Shown here one piece after another: positions 51,352 to 61,034 of a stretch of DNA of 64,000 nucleotides. Under the pieces are notes generated by a model. It worked only from the letters and a program-made list of their open reading frames with translations. It was not told the origin of the DNA and did not search any database. Within the stretch, counting starts at the first letter, position 1. Every line of letters starts with the position of its first letter. The position numbers were made by a program, and so were the translations under genes. This DNA comes from Gluconacetobacter takamatsuzukensis (GTDB lineage: Bacteria > Pseudomonadota > Alphaproteobacteria > Acetobacterales > Acetobacteraceae), in contig NZ_JABEQK010000013.1 of assembly GCF_014174275.1 (NCBI RefSeq), positions 21,386 to 85,385 on the forward strand, read 5' to 3'.

Positions 51352-53178
51352 ATGAACGCGACACCCAACCTGAACGATCTGAAGCCGAACACGCGCGACC
51401 AGGGGACGGATCTCGTCCTCTCCGGTGCCGAGGTCCTGCTTCGCGTTCTCGTCGAGCAGGGGGTCGATGTCATCTTCGGCTATCCGGGCGGCGCCGTGCT
51501 GCCGATCTACGACGCGCTGTTCAAGCAGAACGCGGTGCGGCACATCCTGGTGCGGCACGAGCAGGCGGCGGTGCATGCGGCGGAGGCCTATGCGCGCGCG
51601 ACCGGCAAGGTCGGCGTGGTGCTGGTCACCAGTGGCCCGGGCGCGACCAATGCCGTGACCGGCCTGGTGGACGCGCTGATGGATTCCATCCCGGTCGTGT
51701 GCTTCACCGGGCAGGTCGGCGTGCCGCTGATCGGGACCGATGCGTTCCAGGAGGCCGACACCACGGGCATCACCCGGCAGGCCACCAAGCATAATTACCT
51801 GGTGAAGCACCCGGCCGACCTGGCCCGCGTGGCGCACGAGGCCTTCCATATCGCCCGCAGCGGCCGGCCGGGGCCGGTGGTGGTGGATCTGCCCAAGAAT
51901 ATCTCGGTGGGGCCGGCGCCCTATGCCCCGGCGTCGCGGGCGCCGCATCCATCCTACCGCCCGCGCACCGAGCCGGAGCGCGAGGCCGTGGTGCGTGCCG
52001 TCGCGGCCATGAAGCGCGCGCGCCGCCCGCTGTTCTATACCGGCGGCGGCATCATCAATGCGGGGCCGCAGGCCAGCGAGGCGCTGGGCCGGCTGGTGCG
52101 CAAGACGGGATTCCCCTGCACCTCCACCCTGATGGGGCTGGGGGCCTATCCGACCACCGACCGGCAGTTCCTGGGCATGCTGGGCATGCACGGGACCTAC
52201 GAGGCCAACCTGGCCACCCATGGCTGCGACGTGCTGATTGCGCTGGGGGCGCGGTTCGACGACCGGGTGACCGGGCGGCTGGATGCGTTCTCGCCCGGGT
52301 CGTTCAAGATCCATGCCGATATCGAGCCCTCGCAGATCAACAAGATCGTGCAGGTCGACGTGCCGATCGTCGGTGACGCCGGGCGCGTGATCGAGATGAT
52401 GCTGGAGGAATGGGACCGGCAGGACGGTGCCAGCGACCCGGCGGCGCTGGCCCAGTGGTGGCAGCAGATCGACGCCTGGCGCGGCATCCGCAGCCTGCAT
52501 TTCGACCAGGACATGACGCCGTCGGCTATCATCCGGCCGCAGCATGCCGTCCGCCGGCTGTACGAACTGGCCATGGAGACCGGGCGGGACACGTTCGTCT
52601 CGACCGAGGTGGGCCAGCATCAGATGTGGGCGGCGCAGCATTTCCAGTTCGACCGGCCGAACCGCTGGCTGACGTCCGGCGGGCTGGGCACCATGGGCTA
52701 TGGCCTGCCGGCGGCGGTGGGAGCGCAGGTCGCGCATCCCGACGCGCTGGTGATCGACATCGCGGGCGAGGCCTCGACCCTGATGAACATCCAGGAGCTG
52801 GGCACCATCGCCCAATATCGCCTGCCGGTGAAGCTGTTCATCCTGAACAACCAGTATATGGGCATGGTCCGCCAGTGGCAGGAATTGCTGCATGGCTCGC
52901 GCTATTCCGAGAGCTACAGCGCGGCGCTGCCGGATTTCGTCCGCCTGGCCGAGAGCTTCCATGCCAAGGGCATGCGCGCGACCTGCGTGGGCGAGCTGGA
53001 CGACGTGATCCGCGCCATGCTGGCCGAGCCCGGCGCGGTGGTGGCCGATATCTGCGTGGCGCAGGATGAGAACTGCTATCCGATGATCCCGTCCGGCGCG
53101 GCCCACAACCAGATGCTTCTGGGGCCCGAGCAGGAAGGCGAGGTGAAGGTCAGCGCCGAGGGCCGCATGCTGGTCTGA
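51352..53178 (+). CDS. ilvB: Acetolactate synthase large subunit
   Basis: 608 residues. First shared step of branched-chain amino acid synthesis, joining two pyruvates or pyruvate plus 2-oxobutyrate with thiamine diphosphate and FAD. It carries VDVIFGYPGGAVLPIYDAL, the catalytic Glu in VRHEQAAVHAAEAYARA, and the ThDP segment DIAGEASTLMNIQEL ending LFILNN. In that segment the metal ligand normally Asp (GDG/GDA) is Glu. ATG 51352 follows GGAGGAGCAGGGAC. ilvN and ilvC follow on the same strand. Confidence 0.95.
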   Translation: MNATPNLNDLKPNTRDQGTDLVLSGAEVLLRVLVEQGVDVIFGYPGGAVLPIYDALFKQNAVRHILVRHEQAAVHAAEAYARATGKVGVVLVTSGPGATNAVTGLVDALMDSIPVVCFTGQVGVPLIGTDAFQEADTTGITRQATKHNYLVKHPADLARVAHEAFHIARSGRPGPVVVDLPKNISVGPAPYAPASRAPHPSYRPRTEPEREAVVRAVAAMKRARRPLFYTGGGIINAGPQASEALGRLVRKTGFPCTSTLMGLGAYPTTDRQFLGMLGMHGTYEANLATHGCDVLIALGARFDDRVTGRLDAFSPGSFKIHADIEPSQINKIVQVDVPIVGDAGRVIEMMLEEWDRQDGASDPAALAQWWQQIDAWRGIRSLHFDQDMTPSAIIRPQHAVRRLYELAMETGRDTFVSTEVGQHQMWAAQHFQFDRPNRWLTSGGLGTMGYGLPAAVGAQVAHPDALVIDIAGEASTLMNIQELGTIAQYRLPVKLFILNNQYMGMVRQWQELLHGSRYSESYSAALPDFVRLAESFHAKGMRATCVGELDDVIRAMLAEPGAVVADICVAQDENCYPMIPSGAAHNQMLLGPEQEGEVKVSAEGRMLV

Positions 53179-53280
53179 TCCGACGCGCCTTCGTCCCCCT
53201 CGGCCTGTCCGGCCGCTTCCCTTGATGTATACCGGCATCGGCGCGCGCGCCGTGCCAGCCCCTGTTCAGGAATTCTCATC

Positions 53281-53796
53281 ATGACCATGCAGGACGAGAC
53301 GATTGTCTCCGCGGTCATCTCCATTCTTGTGGAAAACGAAAGCGGCGTGCTGGCCCGCGTGATCGGGCTGTTTTCCGGGCGCGGCTACAATATCGAAAGC
53401 CTGACCGTGGCGCCGGTCGAGCAGTCGCGCCACCAGTCGCGCATCAATATCGTGACCTCGGGCACGCCGCAGGTGATCGAGCAGATCAAGGCCCAGGTGG
53501 GGCGGCTGGTGCCGGTCTATCGCGTGGCCGACCTGACGCAGGTGGGGCCGCATGTCGCGCGGGAAATGGCGCTGGTGAAGGTCGTTTCCAGCGGCGAGCC
53601 CCGGACCGAGGCCCTGCGGATTGCCGAGGCCTTCCGCGCGCGGGCGGTCGATACCACCGCCACATCCTTCGTCTTCGAGCTGACCGGCGCGACCGAGAAG
53701 CTCGATTCGTTCATCGACCTGATGCGTCCGCTCGGCCTGGCCGAGGTCTCTCGCACGGGCGTGGCCGCGATCATCCGGGGTCCCCGGACGATCTGA
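53281..53796 (+). CDS. ilvN: Acetolactate synthase small regulatory subunit
   Basis: 171 residues. The N-terminal ACT domain reads VISILVENESGVLARVIGLF and SGRGYNIESLTVAPVE, the site of valine feedback in characterised enzymes; the C-terminal half (LVKVVSSGEPRTEALRIAEA) is the conserved activating domain. It binds and stimulates IlvB. It lies 102 bases after ilvB and 42 bases before ilvC. Confidence 0.95.
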   Translation: MTMQDETIVSAVISILVENESGVLARVIGLFSGRGYNIESLTVAPVEQSRHQSRINIVTSGTPQVIEQIKAQVGRLVPVYRVADLTQVGPHVAREMALVKVVSSGEPRTEALRIAEAFRARAVDTTATSFVFELTGATEKLDSFIDLMRPLGLAEVSRTGVAAIIRGPRTI

Positions 53797-54858
<1,062 letters not shown>

Positions 54859-54868
54859 TTTCGACGAA

Positions 54869-54905
54869 GGGGGCGGGGCCGGTTGGTCCCGCCCCCGCTT
54901 TTATT
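54869..54905 (+). terminator. Rho-independent terminator after ilvC
   Basis: GGGGGCGGGGCC (54869-54880), loop GGTT, GGTCCCGCCCCC (54885-54896), then GCTTTTATT. A 12-bp stem with one G-T pair and a T tract, ten bases after the ilvC stop. Confidence 0.9.
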
Positions 54906-55075
54906 GTTGCCGGCTTTTGTCGGATTTTTCGGCCGTGAAGAAGAGCCGTCTTTCTTTATTGTGATGACCGTCCCGATGGTCCCGGGATGTTGATTTCTCG
55001 CAGGCAGGGATGGCGCGCTAGGGGATAGCGTTCCGCGACCCGGACAGTCGGGGCGCCGAGAGCCGGCAAGACCCG

Positions 55076-56083
55076 ATGCTTGAAGACGCATTATTGCTCG
55101 ATGCCAGCGGCAACCCCATCATCCAGGACCATAGTCCGCATTCGTCCGACTGGGACGAAGTCGATGCGTTTTGCAGGCAGGTCTACATGCCTTACAGAAC
55201 GCAGCCGCTCCTGCGCGCGCGGCGGCCCGATGCCACCATGTATTCCGTCGGGATCGGCGGCATTGTCGCCACCCGTTTTTCCTACGGGGTGCCGGTGCAT
55301 CTTTCGGAATTCGACCCCGCTGCCGGGCGCGTGCTGGTCCTGACCACGCTGCGCGGCGGGGTGGAGCATGCCGCCATGCGGGGAGAGAGTGTGCATACCC
55401 GCAGCGGCGAGAGCTTTGTGGCCGATTGCAGCCGGACGCCCTACTGGCTGAAGGCGAGCGAGGACCATCTTCAGCTCAACCTCACGATCGGCCATGACAG
55501 GCTGGCGGAGATCGCCCGGCACTGGCTTGGCTTTCTGCCCGACGATCGCCTGTGGACCGCCAAGGTCCGGTTTGGGGACCGGAATTCGTCCTGGATCGCG
55601 CTGATGGAATATGTGACCCGTACCGTCGGCCAGATGCGGTCGGGGCTGGACGAGCGTGTTGGCGCGCATCTGGGCGAGATTGTCTGTATCGAGCTTCTGC
55701 GCCAATGGGCGGCCGGCGCCGGGATCGACCTGGGTCGGGGGGACGGGCATGCGGCGCCGGTCTATGTCCGGCGGGCGGAGGAATTCATGCGGGAGCATGC
55801 GGCCAGCCAGCCGACCATGACGGAGGTGGCTGCTGCCGCCTGTGTCAGCGTACGGGCGCTGACCGGTGCCTTCAGGCGGTATCGGGACACGACGCCCGGT
55901 GCCTTCCTGCGCGAGCAGCGGCTGCTGGGGGTGCGGGGCGACCTGCTGGCCTCGGCGCCCGGCGAGACGGTCAGTGCGATCGCCAGTCGCTGGGGGTATG
56001 TGAATTTCGGCGAATTCGCGCAGAGTTTCCGCATGCGTTTCGGTGAATTGCCGTCGGCGACCCGGGGGCGACGTCACGATTGA
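55076..56083 (+). CDS. AraC-family transcriptional regulator
   Basis: 335 residues. The N-terminal 230 residues fit the AraC_binding_2-type ligand domain (VGIGGIVATRFSYGVPVHLS, ESFVADCSRTPYWLKASE). The C-terminal hundred hold two HTHs: MTEVAAAACVSVRALTGAFR, and VSAIASRWGYVNFGEFAQSF followed by RMRFGELPS. Located 117 bases before the serine hydrolase gene on the same strand, it is its likely regulator. Inducer unknown. Confidence 0.88.
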   Translation: MLEDALLLDASGNPIIQDHSPHSSDWDEVDAFCRQVYMPYRTQPLLRARRPDATMYSVGIGGIVATRFSYGVPVHLSEFDPAAGRVLVLTTLRGGVEHAAMRGESVHTRSGESFVADCSRTPYWLKASEDHLQLNLTIGHDRLAEIARHWLGFLPDDRLWTAKVRFGDRNSSWIALMEYVTRTVGQMRSGLDERVGAHLGEIVCIELLRQWAAGAGIDLGRGDGHAAPVYVRRAEEFMREHAASQPTMTEVAAAACVSVRALTGAFRRYRDTTPGAFLREQRLLGVRGDLLASAPGETVSAIASRWGYVNFGEFAQSFRMRFGELPSATRGRRHD

Positions 56084-56165
56084 TTGAAGCGCGCAGGCCT
56101 TCAGCTTGCCGATCCGAGATATCCGATGCCGACTGGAGGTAGATGACGGCCGCGTCCGGCGACAT

Positions 56166-56210
56166 TGTCCCACTATATATTCGTTTTTGTAGGGACAGTT
56201 ATGTGGGACA
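56166..56210 (+). promoter_or_regulatory. Inverted repeat around the hydrolase ribosome binding site
   Basis: TGTCCCAC (56166-56173) is the reverse complement of GTGGGACA (56203-56210), which overlaps ATG 56201. Between them lie an AT-rich tract and AGGGACAG. It may be a regulator site or an mRNA hairpin over the start. Confidence 0.35.
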
Positions 56211-57385
56211 GGATTAAGACCCTGTGCGATGGTCTTCTTGCCGATACGGTCGCCCGGGCCCCGCTTGTGCCGGGTGTCGTGGCCATGGTGACGGATTGCC
56301 AGGACACGGTCTTTGCCGGTGCGGCCGGGGCGCGCGTGGTCGGTGGCGCGGCCATGACGACGGATTCGGTCTTCCGGATCTTTTCATGCACGAAGGCGCT
56401 GGCCGGGGTCGCGGTCATGCAACTGGTGGAGGAAGGTCGGCTCGACCTGGATGCGCCGGCGAGGATGTATGTGCCGGAGCTTGGCGATATCCAGGTGATC
56501 GAGGGGTTCGATGCCGATGGCGCGCCCCGATGCCGGCCGCCGAAGCGCGAGATCACGACCCGGATGCTGATGCTGCATACGGCCGGGTTCGGATATGATT
56601 TCTTCAACGAGCCCTACCGGCGCCTTGCCGAAGAGGGGCGGCTGCCCAGTATCGTGTCGGGTACCCGGGCCTCGATCACCGCTCCGCTGCTGTTCGATCC
56701 GGGCGAACGGTGGAATTACGGCGTCAATATCGACTGGGCGGGACAGGTGGTCGAACGGATCGCGGGGGCCCGTCTGGGGGAGGTGCTGAAGGAGCGGGTC
56801 TTCGACCCCCTTGGCATGCGCGATACGGGTTTCAGCCTGTCGCCCGCCATGCGCGCGCGGCTGGTCACGATGCATCAGCGCGAACCGAATGGCGCGCTGA
56901 CGCCGCTGCCGGATTTCGAACTGCCGCAGGAACCCGAAATCCATATGGGCGGGCATGGGCTCTATTCCACGGTCGGCGACTATATGCGGTTCATCCGCAT
57001 GATCCTGAATGACGGCATGGGGGAAAACGGGCGCGTGCTGCGGGCGGAAACCGTTGCCGCCATGGCCCGTAACGGGTTGGGGGAGCTGAAGCTCTCGCCG
57101 CTCAGGGGGGTGGTTCCGGCCCTGTCCAATGATGCCGAGTTCTTTCCCGGACAGGCGAAATCATGGGGATACAGCTTCATGATCAACGATGAGACCGCGC
57201 CGACGGGGCGGCCCGCCGGGGCGTTGGGCTGGGCGGGGCTGGCCAATCTCTATTACTGGATCGACCGCAAGAACGGTCTGGGTGGGTTCTGGGCCACGCA
57301 GATACTCCCGTTTGCCGATAGCTTTACCTTCGGGAGGTTCATGGATTTCGAAACCTTTGTCTATGACAGCGGACTGGCCGGATAG
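56201..57385 (+). CDS. Serine hydrolase of the beta-lactamase/EstB family
   Basis: 394 residues from ATG 56201, chosen over an upstream TTG because AGGGACA precedes it. The nucleophile motif SxxK is Ser62-Cys-Thr-Lys65 in [16 protein letters not shown]; the second motif is in [12 protein letters not shown]. Also present are [15 protein letters not shown] and [16 protein letters not shown]. It belongs with class C beta-lactamase-like esterases; no signal peptide is visible, so it is probably cytoplasmic. Clustered with an AraC regulator before and an FAH enzyme after. Substrate unknown. Confidence 0.82.
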   Translation: MWDRIKTLCDGLLADTVARAPLVPGVVAMVTDCQDTVFAGAAGARVVGGAAMTTDSVFRIFSCTKALAGVAVMQLVEEGRLDLDAPARMYVPELGDIQVIEGFDADGAPRCRPPKREITTRMLMLHTAGFGYDFFNEPYRRLAEEGRLPSIVSGTRASITAPLLFDPGERWNYGVNIDWAGQVVERIAGARLGEVLKERVFDPLGMRDTGFSLSPAMRARLVTMHQREPNGALTPLPDFELPQEPEIHMGGHGLYSTVGDYMRFIRMILNDGMGENGRVLRAETVAAMARNGLGELKLSPLRGVVPALSNDAEFFPGQAKSWGYSFMINDETAPTGRPAGALGWAGLANLYYWIDRKNGLGGFWATQILPFADSFTFGRFMDFETFVYDSGLAG

Positions 57386-57568
57386 GGGCTGGCATCCGCC
57401 GATCCGGCGGGCGTGATGGCGGGGCCGGTGCGGCATGTCGCCGGTATCGGGGCGATGGGGCGGGTTCGCTGGTGCGGATGCGCCAGTCCTGCTTTGCCTG
57501 GGCTGCTCTTTCATGGCGGGGAAAAGTGGGAATAAGGTCGGGGGGCTCAGTCAGCGAGGACATGGACA

Positions 57569-58264
57569 ATGACCGATTACGTCATCCCGCAGCCGCCGCA
57601 GCCCAGCCTGTCCGTCACGGGGAGCGGGGCCCGTTTTCCGGTGCGCCGGATCTGGTGCGTCGGGCAGAACTATGCCGACCATGCGCGGGAGATGGGGGGC
57701 GACCCGGAGCGTGCGCCGCCTTTCTTCTTTGCCAAGCCGGGTGATGCCGTCGTCCCCGGTGGCGGGGTGCTGCCCTTTCCGGTCCGGACCGCCAATCTGC
57801 ATTACGAGGTGGAGCTGGTGGTGGCGATCGGCACCGGGGGGCGGGATATTCCGGCGGATCGGGCGCTGTCGCATGTCTATGGCTATGCGCTGGGCCTGGA
57901 CATGACGCGCCGCGACTTGCAGGCCGAGGCGAAGAAGGCCGGCCGGCCGTGGGCGCTGGCCAAGGGGTTCGACCAGTCCTGCCCGATCGGGCCGGTGGCG
58001 CCCGTGGCCGCGATCGGCCATCCGGATCGCGGGCCCATCACGCTGTCGGTGAATGGTGTGGTGCGCCAGCGGGGCGATGTGTCGGACATGATCTGGCCGG
58101 TGGCCGATATCATCTCGCAGCTCAGTGCCTTCGTCGCGCTGGCGCCGGGCGACCTGATCATGACCGGCACGCCGGCGGGGGTCGGCGCGGTGCAGCCGGG
58201 CGATGTGCTGCATGCGACCTGTGTCGGGGTCGGTACGCTGGATGTAACCTACGGCGCCGCCTGA
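57569..58264 (+). CDS. Fumarylacetoacetate hydrolase family protein
   Basis: 231 residues. The FAH core is clear: IWCVGQNYADHAREMG, FFFAKPGDAVVPGGG, LHYEVELVVAIGTGGRDIP with the metal-binding Glu pair, GYALGLDMTRRDLQAEAKK and PGDLIMTGTPAGVGAVQPGD. Short members of this size are usually acylpyruvate hydrolases, oxaloacetate decarboxylases or fumarylpyruvate hydrolases. It follows the serine hydrolase by 183 bases and its 3' end overlaps the convergent LysR gene by 16 bases. Confidence 0.88.
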   Translation: MTDYVIPQPPQPSLSVTGSGARFPVRRIWCVGQNYADHAREMGGDPERAPPFFFAKPGDAVVPGGGVLPFPVRTANLHYEVELVVAIGTGGRDIPADRALSHVYGYALGLDMTRRDLQAEAKKAGRPWALAKGFDQSCPIGPVAPVAAIGHPDRGPITLSVNGVVRQRGDVSDMIWPVADIISQLSAFVALAPGDLIMTGTPAGVGAVQPGDVLHATCVGVGTLDVTYGAA

Positions 58265-59154
58265 TCGGTCATGAGGCCCGGTTGCAGCAGGTCGCCGATG
58301 AAGAGGGCGATCTTCTGCGAATGGGCGGTGCTGACGGGGTGGATGGCGTAGAAGGTGACGGGGTCGGGTTCCCAGTCTTCCATCACGGTTGCCAGCCGCC
58401 CGGCCCGCACGGCGTCTTCGACCTCCCACAGGGATTTCTGGGTCAGGCCCAGTCCGGCCAGGGCCCATTGCACCGGCAGTTCCGAATTGCTGGAGGCCAG
58501 CAGACCGTCGATCCGCCATGGGCGTGTGGCCTCCCCCCGGCCGAAGCGCCAGGTGGCCCGGCACTGGCCGGTCATGTTGGCGACCAGGCAGTCATGCCGG
58601 GCCAGGTCGGCGGGGGTCTGCGGGGTGCCGCGGCGGGCCAGGTAATCCGGGCTGGCCACCAGCACGCGGCGGCTTTCCATCAGGCGCCGGCCGGTCAGGG
58701 TAGTGTCCACCACCGGGGCGCCGCGAATGGCGATGTCGAATCCTTCGCCGACAATGTCCGCCATCCGGTCCTCCAGCGTCAGGTGCACGCGGATGCCGGG
58801 GTGGCGGCGGACGAAATCGGCGACGAAGGGGGCCAGCCGCAGGCGTCCGAACGGGGTTGGGGCGGTGACGCGCAGCATGCCGCCGGGGGCGCCGACCGTC
58901 TCGCGCACCCTTGCTTCCATCATCTCGGTGGCGGCCAGGATCGCGGTGGCTTCATCCAAATAGATGCGGCCGGCTTCGGTCAGGGTCTGGCGCCTGGTGG
59001 TGCGGACCAGCAGGCGCGTGCCCAGCCGGCGTTCCAGCCGCGACAGCCGGTCGCTGACCACCGACGGCGCCAGGCCCAGATGGCGGGCCGCCGCCGACAG
59101 GCCGCCGTGGCGGGCGATTTCGACCATCACCCGCATCTCGTCGATGTCGCGCAT
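58249..59154 (-). CDS. LysR-family transcriptional regulator
   Basis: 301 residues. The N-terminal HTH (MVEIARHGGLSAAARHLGLA, VSDRLSRLERRLGTRLLVRT) and the co-inducer domain (VRRHPGIRVHLTLEDRMADI) give the standard LysR layout and length. It is divergent from the aldo/keto reductase gene across 102 bases that contain an 18-bp palindrome, so it probably controls that gene and itself. Ligand unknown. Confidence 0.92.
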   Translation of the reverse strand: MRDIDEMRVMVEIARHGGLSAAARHLGLAPSVVSDRLSRLERRLGTRLLVRTTRRQTLTEAGRIYLDEATAILAATEMMEARVRETVGAPGGMLRVTAPTPFGRLRLAPFVADFVRRHPGIRVHLTLEDRMADIVGEGFDIAIRGAPVVDTTLTGRRLMESRRVLVASPDYLARRGTPQTPADLARHDCLVANMTGQCRATWRFGRGEATRPWRIDGLLASSNSELPVQWALAGLGLTQKSLWEVEDAVRAGRLATVMEDWEPDPVTFYAIHPVSTAHSQKIALFIGDLLQPGLMTDQAAP

Positions 59155-59166
59155 CGTTCGCCTTTT

Positions 59167-59184
59167 CCGGAAACTGTTTTCCGG
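59167..59184. promoter_or_regulatory. 18-bp palindrome in the LysR/AKR divergent promoter
   Basis: CCGGAAACTGTTTTCCGG has 7-base perfect arms (59167-59173 and 59178-59184) around CTGT, 12 bases from the LysR start. TTTTCCGG is also directly repeated at 59163 and 59177. A likely LysR-type recognition site for autoregulation. Confidence 0.55.
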
Positions 59185-59256
59185 TTTTGACGGTTATCAT
59201 TCCCTGCCCCGCACGCCCATAGTCCCCGCTGATCGATCCGTTACAGGAGGCAATCC

Positions 59257-60315
59257 ATGCAGTATCGTCAGCTCGGCCGTTCCGGCCTGCGCATTTCGGC
59301 CTTCACGCTCGGCACCATGACGTTCGGGGGCAAGGGGGCGTTTGCCAAGACGGGCAACACCGACCTCGCGGGTGCGCAGCGGCAGATCGACATGTGCATC
59401 GAGGCCGGGATCAATATCTTCGATACCGCCGATATCTATTCCGCCGGCGTGTCGGAGGAGATCCTGGGGGCGGCGCTGAAGGGGCGGTCGTCGGAAATCC
59501 TGGTCAGCACCAAGACGCGCTTTCGCATGGGCGAGGGGGCGAACGATGCCGGGCTGTCGCGCTACCATATCGTCGCGGCGGCCGAGGCCAGCCTGCGCCG
59601 GCTGGGGCGCGACCATATCGACCTGTATTACCTGCATGAATGGGATGGCCAGACCCCGCTGGACGAGACGCTGGAGGCGCTGGATACGCTGACGCGGTCG
59701 GGCAAGATCCGCTATGCTGGCGTATCTAATTTCTCGGCCTGGCATCTGATGAAGGCGCTGGGTACGGCGGAGCGCCATCGGCTGATCGCGCCGGTCGCGC
59801 AGCAGATCTATTATTCCTTGCAGGCGCGCGAGGCGGAATACGAGTTGCTGCCGGTGGCGCTGGACCAGGGGATCGGCGTGCAGGTGTGGAGCCCGCTGGC
59901 GGGCGGCCTGCTGTCCGGCAAGCATCGGCGCGGCAAGCCCGAGCCCGAGGGCACGCGCCAGCTGGCCCAGTGGGGCGAGCCGCCGGTCTATGATGTCGAG
60001 AAGCTGTATGATGTCGTCGAGGTTCTGGTGGCGATCGGCGCGGAACGGGGCGTGTCCGCCGCCCAAGTGGCGCTGGCCTGGGTTGCGCATCGCCCGGCGA
60101 TTACTTCGGTCGTGATCGGTGCGCGGACCGATGCCCAGCTGGCCGACAATCTGAAAGCGGCGGAACTAAGCCTTTCGGCCGAGGAAATGGCGCGGCTGGA
60201 TGCGGCCAGTGCGCCGCCTCTGCTGTATCCGTATTGGCATCAGGCGCGCACGGCAGCAGATCGGCTGTCAGCGGCCGATCTGCTGCTGCTTGGCCCTGCG
60301 ATCAAGAAAGGCTGA
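59257..60315 (+). CDS. Aldo/keto reductase
   Basis: 352 residues. Catalytic tetrad members are Asp56 and Tyr61 in NIFDTADIYSAGVSEEILG, Lys86 in ILVSTKTRF, and His in DLYYLHEWD. NADP-binding residues sit near the C-terminus in SVVIGARTDAQLADNLKAAE. It belongs to the YghZ/Tas-like group that reduces aldehydes or ketones. ATG 59257 follows AGGAGG at good spacing. Divergent from the LysR gene; the GlcG-like gene starts six bases after its stop. Confidence 0.9.
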   Translation: MQYRQLGRSGLRISAFTLGTMTFGGKGAFAKTGNTDLAGAQRQIDMCIEAGINIFDTADIYSAGVSEEILGAALKGRSSEILVSTKTRFRMGEGANDAGLSRYHIVAAAEASLRRLGRDHIDLYYLHEWDGQTPLDETLEALDTLTRSGKIRYAGVSNFSAWHLMKALGTAERHRLIAPVAQQIYYSLQAREAEYELLPVALDQGIGVQVWSPLAGGLLSGKHRRGKPEPEGTRQLAQWGEPPVYDVEKLYDVVEVLVAIGAERGVSAAQVALAWVAHRPAITSVVIGARTDAQLADNLKAAELSLSAEEMARLDAASAPPLLYPYWHQARTAADRLSAADLLLLGPAIKKG

Positions 60316-60321
60316 GGGGCG

Positions 60322-60858
60322 GTGGGAGCCTGTCGCCGCGCGGCGGCGTGCCTGCTTGTGGCCGGTGCGGTCGCGGGCCTGCCGGCGGGGAGTGCGGCGC
60401 GGGCTGCCGGGCCGGCCGTCATCACCACCCAGAAACTGTCGTGGGAGATTGCCGACCAGCTTGCGGCGGCGGCGGTTCGGATCTGTGCCGCGCGCGGCTG
60501 GTCCGTGACCGCCGCCGTGGTCGATCCGTCGGGCCATGAGCAGGCGGTCATCAAGGGGGATACGGTGCCGCTGCAATCGCTGTCGGTGTCGTACCGCAAG
60601 GCCTACACGGCCTATGCCTATGGCATGACCTTCGACAAGGACACGACCAGCGCATTGATCGCGGCCAAGGTCACGGGGCCGCCCAATGGGGCGCTGAACA
60701 CGATTCCTCAGGTTCTGTTCGTGCCCGGGGGGGTCCTGCTGCGGCGGGCGGATCGTTCGGTGCTAGGAGGGCTGGGTGTGTCCGGCGCGCCGGGTGGCGA
60801 GCTGGACGAGGCCTGCGCGGTGGCGGCGGTCAAGGAAGTCTCGCCGCGGTTTCAATGA
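60322..60858 (+). CDS. GlcG/HbpS family secreted protein
   Basis: 178 residues from GTG 60322. A signal peptide (ACLLVAGAVAGLPAGSAARA) precedes the GlcG/HbpS fold: AAAAVRICAARGWSVTAAVVD, LQSLSVSYRKAYTAYAYGM, VPGGVLLRRADRSVLGGLGV and SGAPGGELDEACAVAAVK. Characterised relatives bind haem or small ligands; no enzymatic role is certain. Its placement six bases after the aldo/keto reductase suggests one transcript. Confidence 0.85.
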   Translation: MGACRRAAACLLVAGAVAGLPAGSAARAAGPAVITTQKLSWEIADQLAAAAVRICAARGWSVTAAVVDPSGHEQAVIKGDTVPLQSLSVSYRKAYTAYAYGMTFDKDTTSALIAAKVTGPPNGALNTIPQVLFVPGGVLLRRADRSVLGGLGVSGAPGGELDEACAVAAVKEVSPRFQ

Positions 60859-60921
60859 TCGGTGTCATGGAAGGGGCCGCGTGAGGGGCGGGGCAGTCAT
60901 GTGCCATCGCGCTTCCAGGCT

Positions 60922-60950
60922 CTTGTAACAACGTCCCATTATCCCCATCT
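60922..60950 (+). promoter_or_regulatory. Heat-shock (sigma-32-like) promoter of clpB
   Basis: CTTGTA at 60922-60927 and CCCCATCT at 60943-60950, separated by 15 bases, match the RpoH consensus (CTTGAA and CCCCATNT) with one mismatch. It lies about 85 bases before the clpB start. Confidence 0.75.
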
Positions 60951-61034
60951 CGGCCTCAGTGTGGTGCGCCGTTGCCTCCTGGCAGGGATGGCGCCCCCAG
61001 CTTCAGGTCGCCTGAGTGAAAGGGACATGGGATC

